Counted from the stretch's first letter, positions 16,725-25,946 are shown. The stretch is DNA of 64,000 nucleotides from Verrucomicrobiaceae bacterium (GCA_027491155.1 JAIXWR010000030.1:58053-122052), one strand, 5' to 3'. Numbers and translations are program-made. Notes: generated by a model not told the origin, from the sequence alone.

Positions 16725-17420
16725 ATGAAACTCACGCTGCTCCTGCTTTCCGCGCTCGCCCTCCTCGTCGTCGCGAAGGAATCACCGGCTCCCGAGACGA
16801 GCGTGAAGCCGGGGATCAACCAGAACTTCCTCGATCCCAACCTGAAGGTCGACGAATGGCTGCAGAAGTTCGAGGTGGAGAGCCGCGAGGTCTTTCACCA
16901 CCGCAAGGAGATCCTGGCCGCGTGCGACGTGAAGCCCGGCATGGGCGTCGCCGACATCGGGGCGGGCACGGGGCTTTACACCCGGATGTTCGCGGAGGCG
17001 GTCGGGGAAAAGGGCTGGGTCTATGCGGTGGAGATCAACGGCAAGTTCATCGAGCACATCCAGGCCCGGGCGAAGCAGGAAGGGCAGGCGAACATCACCG
17101 GCGTGCTGTGCCCGCAGGATTCGGTCTCGCTGCCACCGGAATCGATCGATCGCGCCTTCATCTGCGACGTCTACCACCACTTCGAGTATCCGAAGTCGAC
17201 GATGTCTTCGTTGGTCAAGGCGATGAAGCCGGGTGCGATTCTGGTGGTGGTCGACTTCGAGCGGATCGAGGGCGTGACCACCGATTGGATCATGGGCCAC
17301 GTCCGCGCCGGCAAGGAGGTCTTCCGCAAGGAGATCGAGGACGCCGGTCTGACGCTGGTGGAGGAGGTGAAGATCGAGGGGGTGAAGGAGAACTACGTGC
17401 TGAAGTTCAAGAAGGGGTGA
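16725..17420 (+). CDS. Exported class I SAM-dependent methyltransferase-like protein
   Basis: The protein has 231 residues from ATG 16725, which begins a clear signal sequence (MKLTLLLLSALALLVVAKES). The rest is a compact class I methyltransferase fold: motif I GVADIGAGTGLYTRM, acidic end of strand 2 VYAVEING, motif II-like RAFICDVYHHFEYP, and strand 6-7 residues at the C-terminus. SAM-binding residues look intact. The combination with an export signal is odd because SAM is cytoplasmic, but similar proteins occur in this phylum. The substrate is unknown. Starts upstream at 16647 would remove the signal from the N-terminus. Confidence 0.8.
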   Translation: MKLTLLLLSALALLVVAKESPAPETSVKPGINQNFLDPNLKVDEWLQKFEVESREVFHHRKEILAACDVKPGMGVADIGAGTGLYTRMFAEAVGEKGWVYAVEINGKFIEHIQARAKQEGQANITGVLCPQDSVSLPPESIDRAFICDVYHHFEYPKSTMSSLVKAMKPGAILVVVDFERIEGVTTDWIMGHVRAGKEVFRKEIEDAGLTLVEEVKIEGVKENYVLKFKKG

Positions 17421-17458
17421 GGAAAGCCGGGATCGTGGCGTTGGTCGTAGGAGGCGAA

Positions 17459-17656
17459 GTAGCGCAACTTTGAAAGTTGCTTGCGGGGACGGCCCGCCAC
17501 GGGGATCGGTCGGAGCGGGTGTTTCAGCCAGTCAGCGACGGCCGATCGAGTGGGGCAGAGGATCGCTGCCGCATGAGGCAAAGGTTCCAGGGTGGGAAAG
17601 GAGGCTGCGAGGCGAGTTGGGCCGCCTCCAGCACGCAACTTGCAAAGTTGCGCTAC
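17459..17656. repeat. REP-like hairpin doublet, family B (copy 2)
   Basis: GTAG (17459-17462) heads CGCAACTTTGAAAGTTGC. The facing unit ends with CTAC at 17653-17656 after ACTTGCAAAGTTGCG. The spacer is about 150 bp, longer than in copy 1 and without any coding signal. It occupies the gap between the convergent methyltransferase and lysS genes, ending 3 bp from the lysS stop codon. Confidence 0.75.
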
Positions 17657-17659
17657 TTC

Positions 17660-19132
17660 CTACTCTTTCCGCTTCAGCAGCGGGAACAAGATCACGTCGC
17701 GGATGGTCGGGGCGCCGGTGAGCATCATGATCAGGCGGTCGATGCCGATGCCGATGCCGCCGGCAGGGGGCATGCCGTGTTCGAGGGTCTCGATAAAGTC
17801 GTAGTCGACCTTCTGCTCCTCCTCGCCGCCGGCCTGGTGCTCCAGGCGGTCACGCTGGACGTCGGGGTCGTTGAGCTCGGAGTAGCCGGGGGAGATTTCC
17901 TGGCCGTTGATGATGAGTTCGTAGACTTCCACCGTCTTGCCGCCGGGAGTCACCTTGGCGAGCGGGACCAGTTCGCTGGAGACGCGGGTGACGAAGCAGG
18001 GATCGAAGGTGTGCTCCTCGACCTTCTTTTCGAAGACCTGCTGGATGACCTCGTGGTCCTCCATGTTTTCGGAAATCTGCACGCCGAGTTCCTCGCAGCG
18101 CTGGCGGCGTTGCTCGGCGGTGATGGTGAAGAAATCGGCACCGGCGGCTTCCGCGACCAGGTCGTGGTAGTTCGCGCGCTTCCAGGGGCGCTCCAGATTG
18201 ATGGTGCGGGTGACGTTGCCCTCCTCGTCCTTGTGCTCGATCCTGAGACCGCCGCAGAACTTCTCGGCGAGGCCGCAGACGAGGTCTTCGACGAGGTTCG
18301 CCATGATCTCGAAGTCGGCGAAGGCCTGGTAGGCTTCGAGCATGGTGAACTCCGGATTGTGGCGGCGGGAGATGCCTTCGTTGCGGAAGTTTCGGTTGAG
18401 TTCGAAGACCTTGGTGAAGCCGCCGACCAGCAGGCGCTTGAGGAAGAGCTCCGGGGCGATGCGCATGGTCAGCGGCATGCCGAGGGCGTTGTGGTAGGTC
18501 TCGAAGGGCCGCGCGGCGGCACCGCCGGGGATGTCCTGGAGCATCGGGGTCTCGACCTCGAGGTAGCCTCGCTGGTGGAAGAAGGCGCGGATCTCGGCGA
18601 CCATCCGGCTGCGGGTGACGAAGACGGCGGCGCTTTCCTCGTTCGACATCAGGTCGAGGTGGCGCTTGCGGTACTTGATTTCGCGGTCGGCGACGCCGTG
18701 CCACTTGTCGGGCATCGGGCGCAGGGACTTGGAGAGGACGGTGAACTTGGAAACCTTGACGGTCGGCTCGCCGGTGCGGGTGAGGAAGGTTTCGCCCTCG
18801 ATGCCCAGCCAGTCGCCTCGCTCGAGGCATTCGAAGACGGCGAGGTCCTCGGGCGAGAGGTCCTTCACCGCGATGAAGCCCTGGATCTGGCCGTGGACGT
18901 CGCCGACGTGGAAGAAGCAGGACTTGCCCATGTTCCGCCAGCCGTTGATGCGGCCGGCGACCTTGACGGCGAGGCCTTCGGCGAAGGCTTCGCGCAGGCC
19001 GGCGGGGGTGTGGGTGGTCTCGAAGGCCTGACCGAAGGGATCTACGCCGAGTTCGCGCAGTTTGCCCAGCTTCTCGCGGCGGACGGCGATCAGGTCGGCT
19101 TCGGTCGAGTGGGGCTGGGCGGTTTCGGACAT
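17660..19132 (-). CDS. lysS: Lysyl-tRNA synthetase, class II
   Basis: The protein is 490 residues, the usual length. An N-terminal anticodon-binding OB fold (about 55-155: VAGRINGWRNMGKSCFFHVG) precedes the class II catalytic core. Motif 1 is at FFHQRGYLEVETPML, motif 2 is FRNEGISRRHNPEFTMLE and motif 3 is GIGIGIDRLIMMLT. It charges tRNA-Lys in the cytoplasm. ATG 19132 gives the normal N-terminus (MSETAQPHSTEADLIAVRRE); the frame remains open far upstream but that is chance. The gene is monocistronic, divergent from the CPA2 antiporter, and convergent with the methyltransferase across repeat B2. Confidence 0.97.
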   Translation of the reverse strand: MSETAQPHSTEADLIAVRREKLGKLRELGVDPFGQAFETTHTPAGLREAFAEGLAVKVAGRINGWRNMGKSCFFHVGDVHGQIQGFIAVKDLSPEDLAVFECLERGDWLGIEGETFLTRTGEPTVKVSKFTVLSKSLRPMPDKWHGVADREIKYRKRHLDLMSNEESAAVFVTRSRMVAEIRAFFHQRGYLEVETPMLQDIPGGAAARPFETYHNALGMPLTMRIAPELFLKRLLVGGFTKVFELNRNFRNEGISRRHNPEFTMLEAYQAFADFEIMANLVEDLVCGLAEKFCGGLRIEHKDEEGNVTRTINLERPWKRANYHDLVAEAAGADFFTITAEQRRQRCEELGVQISENMEDHEVIQQVFEKKVEEHTFDPCFVTRVSSELVPLAKVTPGGKTVEVYELIINGQEISPGYSELNDPDVQRDRLEHQAGGEEEQKVDYDFIETLEHGMPPAGGIGIGIDRLIMMLTGAPTIRDVILFPLLKRKE

Positions 19133-19238
19133 GGCGGGGCAGGGAGTAGAGCGCGGGGAGGAAAGTGGCAAGACTTTGAGCGGGAGCGGGGTGGGGGAGG
19201 GAACGAACCCCGCTTCGCCAAGGCTACGAGGGGCAGGC

Positions 19239-19262
19239 CGCGGAGGCGCGGAGGTCGCGGAG
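19239..19262. repeat. Word array of three CGCGGAG units
   Basis: CGCGGAG occurs at 19239, 19247 and 19256, spacings of 8 and 9 bp that match those of the CGCCAAG array at 11882. It lies in the 186-bp divergent gap between lysS and the antiporter. No facing copy was found nearby. A CGCTTCGCCAAGG stretch at 19211 may be a further degenerate word. Confidence 0.5.
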
Positions 19263-19318
19263 TGACGGGGGAAGTTCGGAAACTTGACGGGGTCCGGCAC
19301 CGGGCTACTGATCCGGCC

Positions 19319-20596
19319 ATGCACGCCCTGTCCGCCTCGTTCTTCCTCCAGATGGCCGTGATTCTTCTGGCCTGCCGTTTGGTGGGGATGGCGGCGAAGA
19401 AAATCGGCCAGCCGCAGGTGGTGGGAGAAATGATCGCCGGGGTGATGCTCGGGCCCTCGCTGCTCGGTCACTTCTGGCCGGGCTCGACCGACCTGATCTT
19501 CACCAAGGAATCGCGCGGCATCCTCTACGCCGGGGCGCAGCTCGGGGTGGGCCTTTACATGTTCCTGGTGGGGCTGGAATTCCGCAGCGACCACTTCCGC
19601 AGCCGGGTGCGAAGCGCGGCGAGCGTCTCGGTCGCCGGGATGGTGGTGCCCTTCATTCTCGGGGCGCTGCTGGTGCTGTGGCTGCAGCACGTGCCGGGCA
19701 TCTTCACGCCGAAGGTCCGCTATTTCGAAGGCGCGCTGTTCCTGGGCGCGGCGATCGCGATCACGGCGTTCCCGATGCTGGCGCGGATCATTTCCGAACG
19801 CGGTCTGGCGGGCACGCCGCTGGGGACGCTGGCGCTGGCGGCCGGGGCGATCGACGACGCCGCGGCGTGGTGCGTGCTGGCGGTGGTGCTGGCGACCTTC
19901 GGCGCGTCGCAGCCGCTGGTGATCGGCGATTTCAAGCTCGGCGCGGAAGTCGTGGCGATCGGCGGCTCGGCGCTTTACGGGTTGGTCGCGTTGACGATCG
20001 GCAAGAAGCTGCTGGCCGGACTCGGACGCAAGGCGGAGCGCGAGGGCGAGGTCTCCCAACCGGTGATGGCGTTCGTGCTGGCCCTGTTCTGCCTCGCGGC
20101 ATGGTATGCGGACATCATCGGGGTCCACGCGGTGTTCGGCGGCTTCATCCTCGGGATCGCGATGCCCCGCGGGGTCTTCGCGGAGGACATCCGGAAAAAG
20201 ATCGAGCCCTTCGCGGTGGTCTTCCTGCTGCCGATGTTCTTCACCTTCTCCGGGCTCAACACGAAGCTCGACGTGCTGGTCGATCCCCAGCTGATGCTGG
20301 TGGGCGTGGTGATCCTGCTGGCCTCGATGCTCGGCAAGTTCGCCGCCTGCTGGGCGGCGGCCCGCCTGAACGGCGAGGACAACGCCACCGCGCTGGCGGT
20401 CGGCACGCTCATGAACGCGCGCGGGCTGATGGAGCTGATCATCATCAACATCGGCCTCCAGCAAGGGATCATCGGCGAGGCGCTGTTCTCGATCCTGGTC
20501 GTGATGGCGATCGTCACCACGCTGATGGCCTCCCCGGTGTTCGAGCTGGTGTACGGGCGGAAGATGCGGCGGGGGGAAGTGGGGATCGCTCCTTGA
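19319..20596 (+). CDS. CPA2-family cation:proton antiporter
   Basis: The protein has 425 residues from ATG 19319 and about twelve membrane segments. Family motifs are IGQPQVVGEMIAGVMLGPSL near the N-terminus, FLVGLEF, ITAFPMLARII, AAGAIDDAAAWC (the paired aspartates of the ion-binding site) and NARGLMELIIINIGL in the last third. It lacks the C-terminal TrkA-N domain of KefB/KefC, so it resembles the short Na+/H+ or K+/H+ exchangers. Ion specificity is not readable. The gene is divergent from lysS, stands alone, and ends 24 bp before the stop codon of a convergent pair of small membrane proteins. Confidence 0.9.
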   Translation: MHALSASFFLQMAVILLACRLVGMAAKKIGQPQVVGEMIAGVMLGPSLLGHFWPGSTDLIFTKESRGILYAGAQLGVGLYMFLVGLEFRSDHFRSRVRSAASVSVAGMVVPFILGALLVLWLQHVPGIFTPKVRYFEGALFLGAAIAITAFPMLARIISERGLAGTPLGTLALAAGAIDDAAAWCVLAVVLATFGASQPLVIGDFKLGAEVVAIGGSALYGLVALTIGKKLLAGLGRKAEREGEVSQPVMAFVLALFCLAAWYADIIGVHAVFGGFILGIAMPRGVFAEDIRKKIEPFAVVFLLPMFFTFSGLNTKLDVLVDPQLMLVGVVILLASMLGKFAACWAAARLNGEDNATALAVGTLMNARGLMELIIINIGLQQGIIGEALFSILVVMAIVTTLMASPVFELVYGRKMRRGEVGIAP

Positions 20597-20620
20597 TTCG
20601 CCGGGTCGATCGGGTCTGTC

Positions 20621-20974
20621 TCAATTGGAGATTACCTGCCCTCGCCGCGCGCTGCGGAAACAACCCGTGGCGAAAACGGCGGCGAAGAGAAGCAGGAAGT
20701 AGGTGCAGAGATGGTAGGCGAAAGTCACCCACCTCGATGCCGCGACGAGCGGTGCGGAGGGACGCCACCAGTTCCAGAACGCGAACAGCCATTCCGCCAG
20801 ATAGGCGGCCGCGTAGACCGCGACGGCAGCGAAGGCGAGGGTCGCGGCGATGCCGAAGGCCTTGTCGCCGCCCGAAAGCCGGATGCGCCGGCAGCCGAGC
20901 GCCGCGAAGACGAGGGCGATGCAATGGCCGAGGGCGGAGAAGGCGGAGAGGAATTCCTCGAGCGCGCTGTTCAT
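20621..20974 (-). CDS. Small membrane protein of unknown function
   Basis: The protein has 117 residues from ATG 20974, whose ATG overlaps the TGA of the upstream small gene (ATGA). Three hydrophobic segments are visible (FSALGHCIALVFAALGC, AATLAFAAVAVYAAAYLAEW, FAYHLCTYFLLLFAAVFATG). No family was recognised. The overlap shows translational coupling, so the two products probably act together. Confidence 0.65.
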   Translation of the reverse strand: MNSALEEFLSAFSALGHCIALVFAALGCRRIRLSGGDKAFGIAATLAFAAVAVYAAAYLAEWLFAFWNWWRPSAPLVAASRWVTFAYHLCTYFLLLFAAVFATGCFRSARRGQVISN

Positions 20975-21327
20975 GAAAGGGGAGGGTGGGAAGGTGAAAG
21001 CTGGCGCGAGAAGCGGGTGATGCCGAGGGCGAAGAAGGCCATGCCGATCCATTCGAACTGCTGGCAACGCTGGAGCAGCAACTGGCCGGGGCTGCGACCC
21101 TGCCAATAGGCGCTGTCCGCTTCGGGCTCGATGAAGGAGGAGGCGAATTGTTCAAGGGCGTCCCAGCCGAACACTTCCTCGAACAAGGAGGGCAGGGTGA
21201 GGAGGAGCAGGAGTGCAAGGCCCGCGGCGGCGGTCGCCAGGTGGGGGGAAGGACAGCGCTTGTGCCAGAGCAGGCAGCCGGCCAGGGCCGCGGCGTGGAA
21301 GGCAAACCAGATGAAGACGGGAATCAC
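20971..21327 (-). CDS. Small membrane protein of unknown function
   Basis: The protein has 118 residues. An N-terminal hydrophobic segment (IWFAFHAAALAGCLLW) and a second (AAAGLALLLLLTLPSLFEEV) are followed by a soluble stretch and a third short hydrophobic segment (EWIGMAFFALGITRF). It ends in a 4-bp overlap with the next small gene. No family was recognised. It begins 84 bp after the GH63-type gene on the same strand, with a short inverted repeat in between. Confidence 0.65.
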   Translation of the reverse strand: MIPVFIWFAFHAAALAGCLLWHKRCPSPHLATAAAGLALLLLLTLPSLFEEVFGWDALEQFASSFIEPEADSAYWQGRSPGQLLLQRCQQFEWIGMAFFALGITRFSRQLSPSHPPLS

Positions 21328-21337
21328 CGGTGGACCC

Positions 21338-21361
21338 TGACCCGACGGCCGTGCCGGGTCA
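21338..21361. terminator. Possible stem-loop terminator
   Basis: TGACCCG (21338-21344) and CGGGTCA (21355-21361) form a 7-bp stem around a 10-base loop about 50 bp past the stop of the GH63-type gene. There is no T-tract, so it is either a weak terminator or simply a structured spacer. Confidence 0.35.
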
Positions 21362-21411
21362 AGATCGCGCCTGGTTCCGGGGAAGGCTGCCGGTCCATGG
21401 AGCGCCGGTGT

Positions 21412-24087
21412 TCAGAGCGGGCCGTGGCAGAGCTTCTCGCGGCGGTCCTTGACGAGCTTCACAACCAGCGAGGTCCAGCCGGTCTGGTGGGAGGCGCCGA
21501 GGCCTTCGCCGGTCTCGGCGTGGAAGTATTCGTGGAAGAGCAGCAGATCCTGCCAGTGGGGGACGTCGCTGTAGCGGTGCGCCTCGCCGAAGCAGGGGCG
21601 GTAGCCGCTTTCGCCGGGACAGAAGAGGGAAATGAGGCGGTCGCAGAGGTCGATCGCCACCTCGCGCAAGGTCTTCTCGACGCCGGAGCCGGTGGGATAC
21701 TCGATCTTGAAGGTGTCGCCGTAGAAGTGGTGGTAGCGCTCGAGGGCTTCGATGATGAGGAAGTTGGTCGGGAACCAGATCGGCCCGCGCCAGTTCGAGT
21801 TGCCGCCGAACATGTCGGTGTTGGATTCGCCGGGAGTGTAGCGGACCTCGTTGCGCTTGCCGCCGTGTTCGAAGACGAAGGGTTTCTCCCCGTGGGCCTT
21901 GCTGAGGGAACGGATGCCGAAGTCGGAGAGGAATTCCTTCGGATCGAGCATCCGGGTGAGGGTCTGGCGGAGCTGGTTCTCCGAGGGAATGGCCAGCAGG
22001 CAGAGCGCGGAGCCCCGGTCGCCGGTGTGGCGGCGGATGTTGATGTATTTCAGGAGGTCCGGCCGGCTGCTGAGGAACCAGTCCATGCGCTTGCGGAAGC
22101 CGACGAGCTTCTCGATCTTCCGCTGCTTGAGCACGGTCACGGCGCACATCGGCAGCAGTCCGACCAGCGAGCGGATCCGCAGCGGGATCGGGTCGTCGTG
22201 GTTCACGATGAGCTGGTCGTAGTAGAAACCGTCCTGCTCGTCCCAGAGGCCGGTGCCGCCGAGGGTGTTGATGGCATCGGTGATGTTGACGAAGTGTTCG
22301 AAGAACTTCGAAGCGATGTCCTCGTAGGCCGGCTTCTCTTCGGCGAGTTCCAGCGCCATCGTAAGCATCAGCAGGCAGTAGCCGCCCATCCACGCGGTGC
22401 CATCGGCCTGGTGGAGTTTTCCGCCGTCGGGCAGGGCGTGGGAGCGGTCGAAGACCCCGATGTTGTCGAGCCCGAGGAAGCCGCCGCCGAAGACGTGGCG
22501 GCCTTCGACGTCCTTGCGGTTGACCCACCAGGTGAAGTTGAGCAGCAGCTTCTGGAAGCAGCGTTCGAGGAAGAGGAGATCGCGGTGGCCCTTGGGGTCG
22601 GCGATCTTGTAAACGCGCCAGACGGCCCAGGCGTGGACCGGCGGGTTGACGTCGGAGAAATTCCACTCGTAGGCCGGGAGCTGGCCGTTGGGGTGCATGT
22701 ACCACTCCCGTAGTAGCATGAGCAGTTGATCCTTCGCGAAATGCGGGTCGACCGCGGCGAAGGGGATCATGTGGAAGGCGGAGTCCCATGCGGCGAACCA
22801 GGGGTATTCCCACTTGTCGGGCATCGACAGGATGTCGCGGGCGAAGAGGTGGCCCCAGTCGGAGTTGCGGCCCTTGAGGCGGGATGCCGGAGGAGCCGGT
22901 CCGTCGGCGTCGCCTTTCAGCCAGTCCTCGATGACGTAGTGGTAGAACTGCTTCGTCCACAACAGTCCGGCGTACCCCTGGCGGCAGATCAGGTATTCCG
23001 GCTTCGACAGGCCGGGGGTGATGACCGCGTCGTAGAAGGCGTCGCACTCGGCGATGCGCTCGGCGAAGGTTTCGTCGAAGCCGTCGAGTCCCTCGATGCC
23101 GTGGCTCCCGGTGGCGGCGTGGAGGCGGCAGCGGACCGTGACGGTGCCGCCGGGCGGGACCATGAACTTGAAATGGGCGGCGGTCTTGGTGCCGCGGGGC
23201 AAGGGGGAGACCGCGTCCTTGTCGCCGTGGACGAGGAGCTTGTGGAAGGCGTCCTTCACGAAGTCGGTGGGACCGCCGATGCCGTAGATGGCGGGGTAGT
23301 CCGTCTCGTTCTCGGTGAAGAGCCAGGTGGTGGCGCCTTCGAGGTCGGGCGAATCGGCGTGGAAGAGGTAATCGCCGAGCGTTTCGTGGGAGGCGAAGAC
23401 GTGTTCGCCGTGGAGGCCGAGCGAGGGCTTGCGGAGGGGAGTTTCGCGTTCGCTGCCCCATTTCCACACGTTGCGGAACCAGAGCATCGGCAGCACGTGG
23501 ATCGGCGCGGGGTCGGGGCCGTGGTTGGTGACGGTGATGCGCCACAGCAGGTCTTCCGGCGAGCGCTTGGCGACTTCCTGGACGATATCGAAGTAGCGGC
23601 CCCCGTCGAACATCCCCATGTCGGCGAGTTCCAGCTCCGGGCCTTCGCGGCCGAGGCGGGCGTTCTCCTCGCGGATCGCGGTGTAGGGGAATTTCGCGTG
23701 GGGGTATTTGTAGAGCGCCTTGGTGTAGGAGTGGGTGGGGGTGGACTCGAGGTAGTAGTAGCACTCCTTGACGTCCTCGCCGTGGTTCCCCTCGTTTCCG
23801 CCCAGGCCGAACAGCCGCTCTTTCAGGATGGTGTCGTGGCCGTTCCACAGCGCGGGGGCGAAGCACATGCGGCACTGGCGGTCGCACCAGCCCTGGAGGC
23901 CGTCCTCGCCCCAGCGGTAGGCGCGGCGTCGGGCGTGGTCGTGGGGGAACTCGGTCCAGCTGTTGCCGTGCTCCGAGTAGTCTTCGCGCACGGTGCCCCA
24001 CTGGCGTTCGCTGAGGTAGGGGCCCCAGCGTTTCCAGTTCTTGGCGCGGCCGTTGTCCTCGTGGAGGCGTTCGTGTTCCCGGGTCAC
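21412..24087 (-). CDS. GH63-type (MGH1-like) glycoside hydrolase
   Basis: The 891-residue cytoplasmic protein has no signal peptide. The opening (WGPYLSERQWGTVREDYSEH) and the (alpha/alpha)6-barrel segments WNFSDVNPPVHAWAVWRVYK, GGGFLGLDNIGVFDRSH, WMGGYCLLMLTMALELAEE and GGNSNWRGPIWFPTNFLIIE identify the mannosyl-oligosaccharide glucosidase/MGH1-like group (GH63). Bacterial members act on alpha-glucosides or mannosylglycerate-like compatible solutes; the substrate here is not determined. It is divergent from the cupin gene, with 112 bp between them. Frames on the opposite strand throughout this gene are long but arginine/valine-biased shadows. Confidence 0.88.
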   Translation of the reverse strand: MTREHERLHEDNGRAKNWKRWGPYLSERQWGTVREDYSEHGNSWTEFPHDHARRRAYRWGEDGLQGWCDRQCRMCFAPALWNGHDTILKERLFGLGGNEGNHGEDVKECYYYLESTPTHSYTKALYKYPHAKFPYTAIREENARLGREGPELELADMGMFDGGRYFDIVQEVAKRSPEDLLWRITVTNHGPDPAPIHVLPMLWFRNVWKWGSERETPLRKPSLGLHGEHVFASHETLGDYLFHADSPDLEGATTWLFTENETDYPAIYGIGGPTDFVKDAFHKLLVHGDKDAVSPLPRGTKTAAHFKFMVPPGGTVTVRCRLHAATGSHGIEGLDGFDETFAERIAECDAFYDAVITPGLSKPEYLICRQGYAGLLWTKQFYHYVIEDWLKGDADGPAPPASRLKGRNSDWGHLFARDILSMPDKWEYPWFAAWDSAFHMIPFAAVDPHFAKDQLLMLLREWYMHPNGQLPAYEWNFSDVNPPVHAWAVWRVYKIADPKGHRDLLFLERCFQKLLLNFTWWVNRKDVEGRHVFGGGFLGLDNIGVFDRSHALPDGGKLHQADGTAWMGGYCLLMLTMALELAEEKPAYEDIASKFFEHFVNITDAINTLGGTGLWDEQDGFYYDQLIVNHDDPIPLRIRSLVGLLPMCAVTVLKQRKIEKLVGFRKRMDWFLSSRPDLLKYINIRRHTGDRGSALCLLAIPSENQLRQTLTRMLDPKEFLSDFGIRSLSKAHGEKPFVFEHGGKRNEVRYTPGESNTDMFGGNSNWRGPIWFPTNFLIIEALERYHHFYGDTFKIEYPTGSGVEKTLREVAIDLCDRLISLFCPGESGYRPCFGEAHRYSDVPHWQDLLLFHEYFHAETGEGLGASHQTGWTSLVVKLVKDRREKLCHGPL

Positions 24088-24199
24088 GCGCCCTTTAGAG
24101 CAGGAAGCGTGCAGTCCGGCGAGAAAGAGTGGCCGGGATCCCGGGAGTGCTGGATTTGCAGCGAGTTGCCGTTTCCGCCGGTTCTGCTAGGAACGGGTC

Positions 24200-24658
24200 A
24201 TGTCCGAGCCTGCCAGCCCCTCCGTTGTCGTCGTCCCGCCGTCCGAAGCCACCGTGGTGGAAGCCTTCGGCGACCGGGTTACCTTTCACCTGACCGGCCG
24301 CGAGACCGGGGGGCGGGTGACTTGTTTCCTCGTGGAAACGCCTCCCGGCGGCGGGCCGCCGCCCCATTGGCACGACAACGAGGACGAATGGTTCGTGGTG
24401 CTCGAGGGGCAGGCGGAATTCTTCAAGGACGGTGTCTGGACGGCGGTTCCCGTGGGTTCCGCGGTGTTCGCGCCGCGCGGGTCGGTCCATGCCTTCCGCA
24501 ATGCCGGTCAGACGATGCTCAAGCAGTTGCTCAACACTTCGCCGTCGGGCTTCGAGACCTTCTTCACGCGGATTGCCGAGGAGTTCCGCCGCGAGGGTGG
24601 GCCCGACATGGCGCGGGTGGTCGAGATCAGCGCGGAGCACGGGATCCACTACGCCTGA
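24200..24658 (+). CDS. Cupin-domain protein
   Basis: The 152-residue protein has a single conserved beta barrel: motif 1 is PPHWHDNEDEWFVVLEGQAEF (metal ligands His, His and Glu) and motif 2 is PRGSVHAFRNAG (fourth ligand His). It therefore binds a metal ion. Cupins of this size include dioxygenases, isomerases and sugar-binding proteins, and function cannot be assigned. Possible promoter hexamers (TTGCCG near 24168 and TAGGAA about 16 bp further) precede the gene. It ends 7 bp from the convergent DUF2314 gene. Confidence 0.85.
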   Translation: MSEPASPSVVVVPPSEATVVEAFGDRVTFHLTGRETGGRVTCFLVETPPGGGPPPHWHDNEDEWFVVLEGQAEFFKDGVWTAVPVGSAVFAPRGSVHAFRNAGQTMLKQLLNTSPSGFETFFTRIAEEFRREGGPDMARVVEISAEHGIHYA

Positions 24659-24665
24659 GCGGCGG

Positions 24666-25946
24666 TCAGGCATTGCCGCCGGCCTGGAAGTCCCGGCGGG
24701 ACTCCTGTTGCACGGCGCGCACGACCTTCTCCGTGAAGAGCCCGAGCGGCGCGTCCATGTCTCGCGCGGCGATCGCCCAGTCGTAGAGGTTGCCGACCGG
24801 GACCTCGACGGCATCGCCGGAATTCAGGTCGCCGAGGTCGACCGGCTGGTTGGCCAGGGTGCCGTGGATGAAATCCGGCTCGAGCCCGGTGACCTCGATC
24901 CAGATCACCTCGGAGCCCTCGGGGTCTTCCTTCGGGATCGACGCCTTGACGAGAAAGCCCTCGCCTTCCGCACGGGTGGCCCAGCGTTCGCGGAACTCCG
25001 GGAAACGGCGTTGCGCCTCGGCGACCGCGGCCTGCATCCGCGGGTCATCGCCCGAAACCTCGATCACCGGGGAATGGACCGGCTTGGCGAACTCTTCCAG
25101 CGGGTCGTACGAGCCGAGGCGGGCCGCGACTTCCGCGGTCCAGACATTGATCTCCCCGGTCTCCGGACGGAAGATCGCCAGGGTATCGTCGTCGGCCAGC
25201 TCGCGGATCAGGCGGAAGATGAAGGGGTAGTGGAGATCCGCCGGGAGCTCGCTTTCGAAGGCGTGCAGCAGGTCGACGGCGATCCACGCGGTGTGTTCTT
25301 CCACGATCTTCCGCAGCCGGAGTTCGGGGATCTTGCGGGCCGGGTGTTCGGGGTCGAAATAGGGAGCCGGATGGTTGTGGATCATCCACATGCCCTGCGG
25401 GCTCTTCACCATGATGACCGGGCCCTCGCCGGCGACGAAGAGGTCGTCTTCGCCGAGCTTGCGGTGCTCGTCCCAGGCGTCGCGGATGGACTCGAGGAGG
25501 ATCGCCGGGTCCAGGAATTTCGGGCGGCGCTGGAGCAGCACGATCGAGATCATCGGCTTGTCCGGATCCTTCCCGCCGTCGTGCTCGCGTTCGTCGGCAT
25601 CCTCGGGGTCGTCCCAGCCGGCTTTCCCGCGGAGCAAATCGCCGTAGCTGCTCCAGTTCGCCCAGATCCCCAGCGGGCTGAGCAGCAGGAAAGTCACGCG
25701 CCAGCCGCTGAATCCCTGGGTCGCGATCAGCCAGATCATCAGGATGGGAAGGCTGACCGGGATCAGCACGGCGAGCGCCGCGCCGGCCTTGTGCCTCCTG
25801 CGGAGCAGGATGCCCTCCGCCAGGAAAAGCACCAGCCCGGCCACGGCGATGGGGCCGGGTTGCTTCCATGTCAGCCAGGCGCAGGCGGCCGCCCCGAAAA
25901 ATGCCCAGAGCGAGTCGCGCTTCGCCGTCTCGGAGATCGTTGCCAT
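24666..25946 (-). CDS. Membrane-anchored DUF2314-domain protein
   Basis: The protein has 426 residues from ATG 25946 (MATISETAKRDSLW); ATG 25967 is an alternative adding seven residues. The N-terminal 110 residues contain three or four membrane segments, followed by an acidic linker (WDDPEDADEREHDGGKDPDK). The middle resembles immunity/SUFU-like or DUF4261-type cytoplasmic domains only loosely. The C-terminal 80 residues look like DUF2314 (EGFLVKASIPKEDPEGSEVI, WIEVTGLEPDFIHGTLANQP, DLGDLNSGDAVEVPV). Function is unknown. It is divergent from the DUF1080 gene and convergent with the cupin. Confidence 0.65.
   Translation of the reverse strand: MATISETAKRDSLWAFFGAAACAWLTWKQPGPIAVAGLVLFLAEGILLRRRHKAGAALAVLIPVSLPILMIWLIATQGFSGWRVTFLLLSPLGIWANWSSYGDLLRGKAGWDDPEDADEREHDGGKDPDKPMISIVLLQRRPKFLDPAILLESIRDAWDEHRKLGEDDLFVAGEGPVIMVKSPQGMWMIHNHPAPYFDPEHPARKIPELRLRKIVEEHTAWIAVDLLHAFESELPADLHYPFIFRLIRELADDDTLAIFRPETGEINVWTAEVAARLGSYDPLEEFAKPVHSPVIEVSGDDPRMQAAVAEAQRRFPEFRERWATRAEGEGFLVKASIPKEDPEGSEVIWIEVTGLEPDFIHGTLANQPVDLGDLNSGDAVEVPVGNLYDWAIAARDMDAPLGLFTEKVVRAVQQESRRDFQAGGNA

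Noticed and set aside
14695..17656. Inverted B repeats flanking two genes as a composite mobile element
   Set aside because: Each B copy is itself a complete facing doublet in a convergent gap, and the enclosed genes look like ordinary chromosomal genes. There is no transposase.
17477..19318. Plus-strand frame running into the CPA2 antiporter
   Set aside because: Only the part from 19319 is a membrane transporter; the earlier part is the antisense of lysS.
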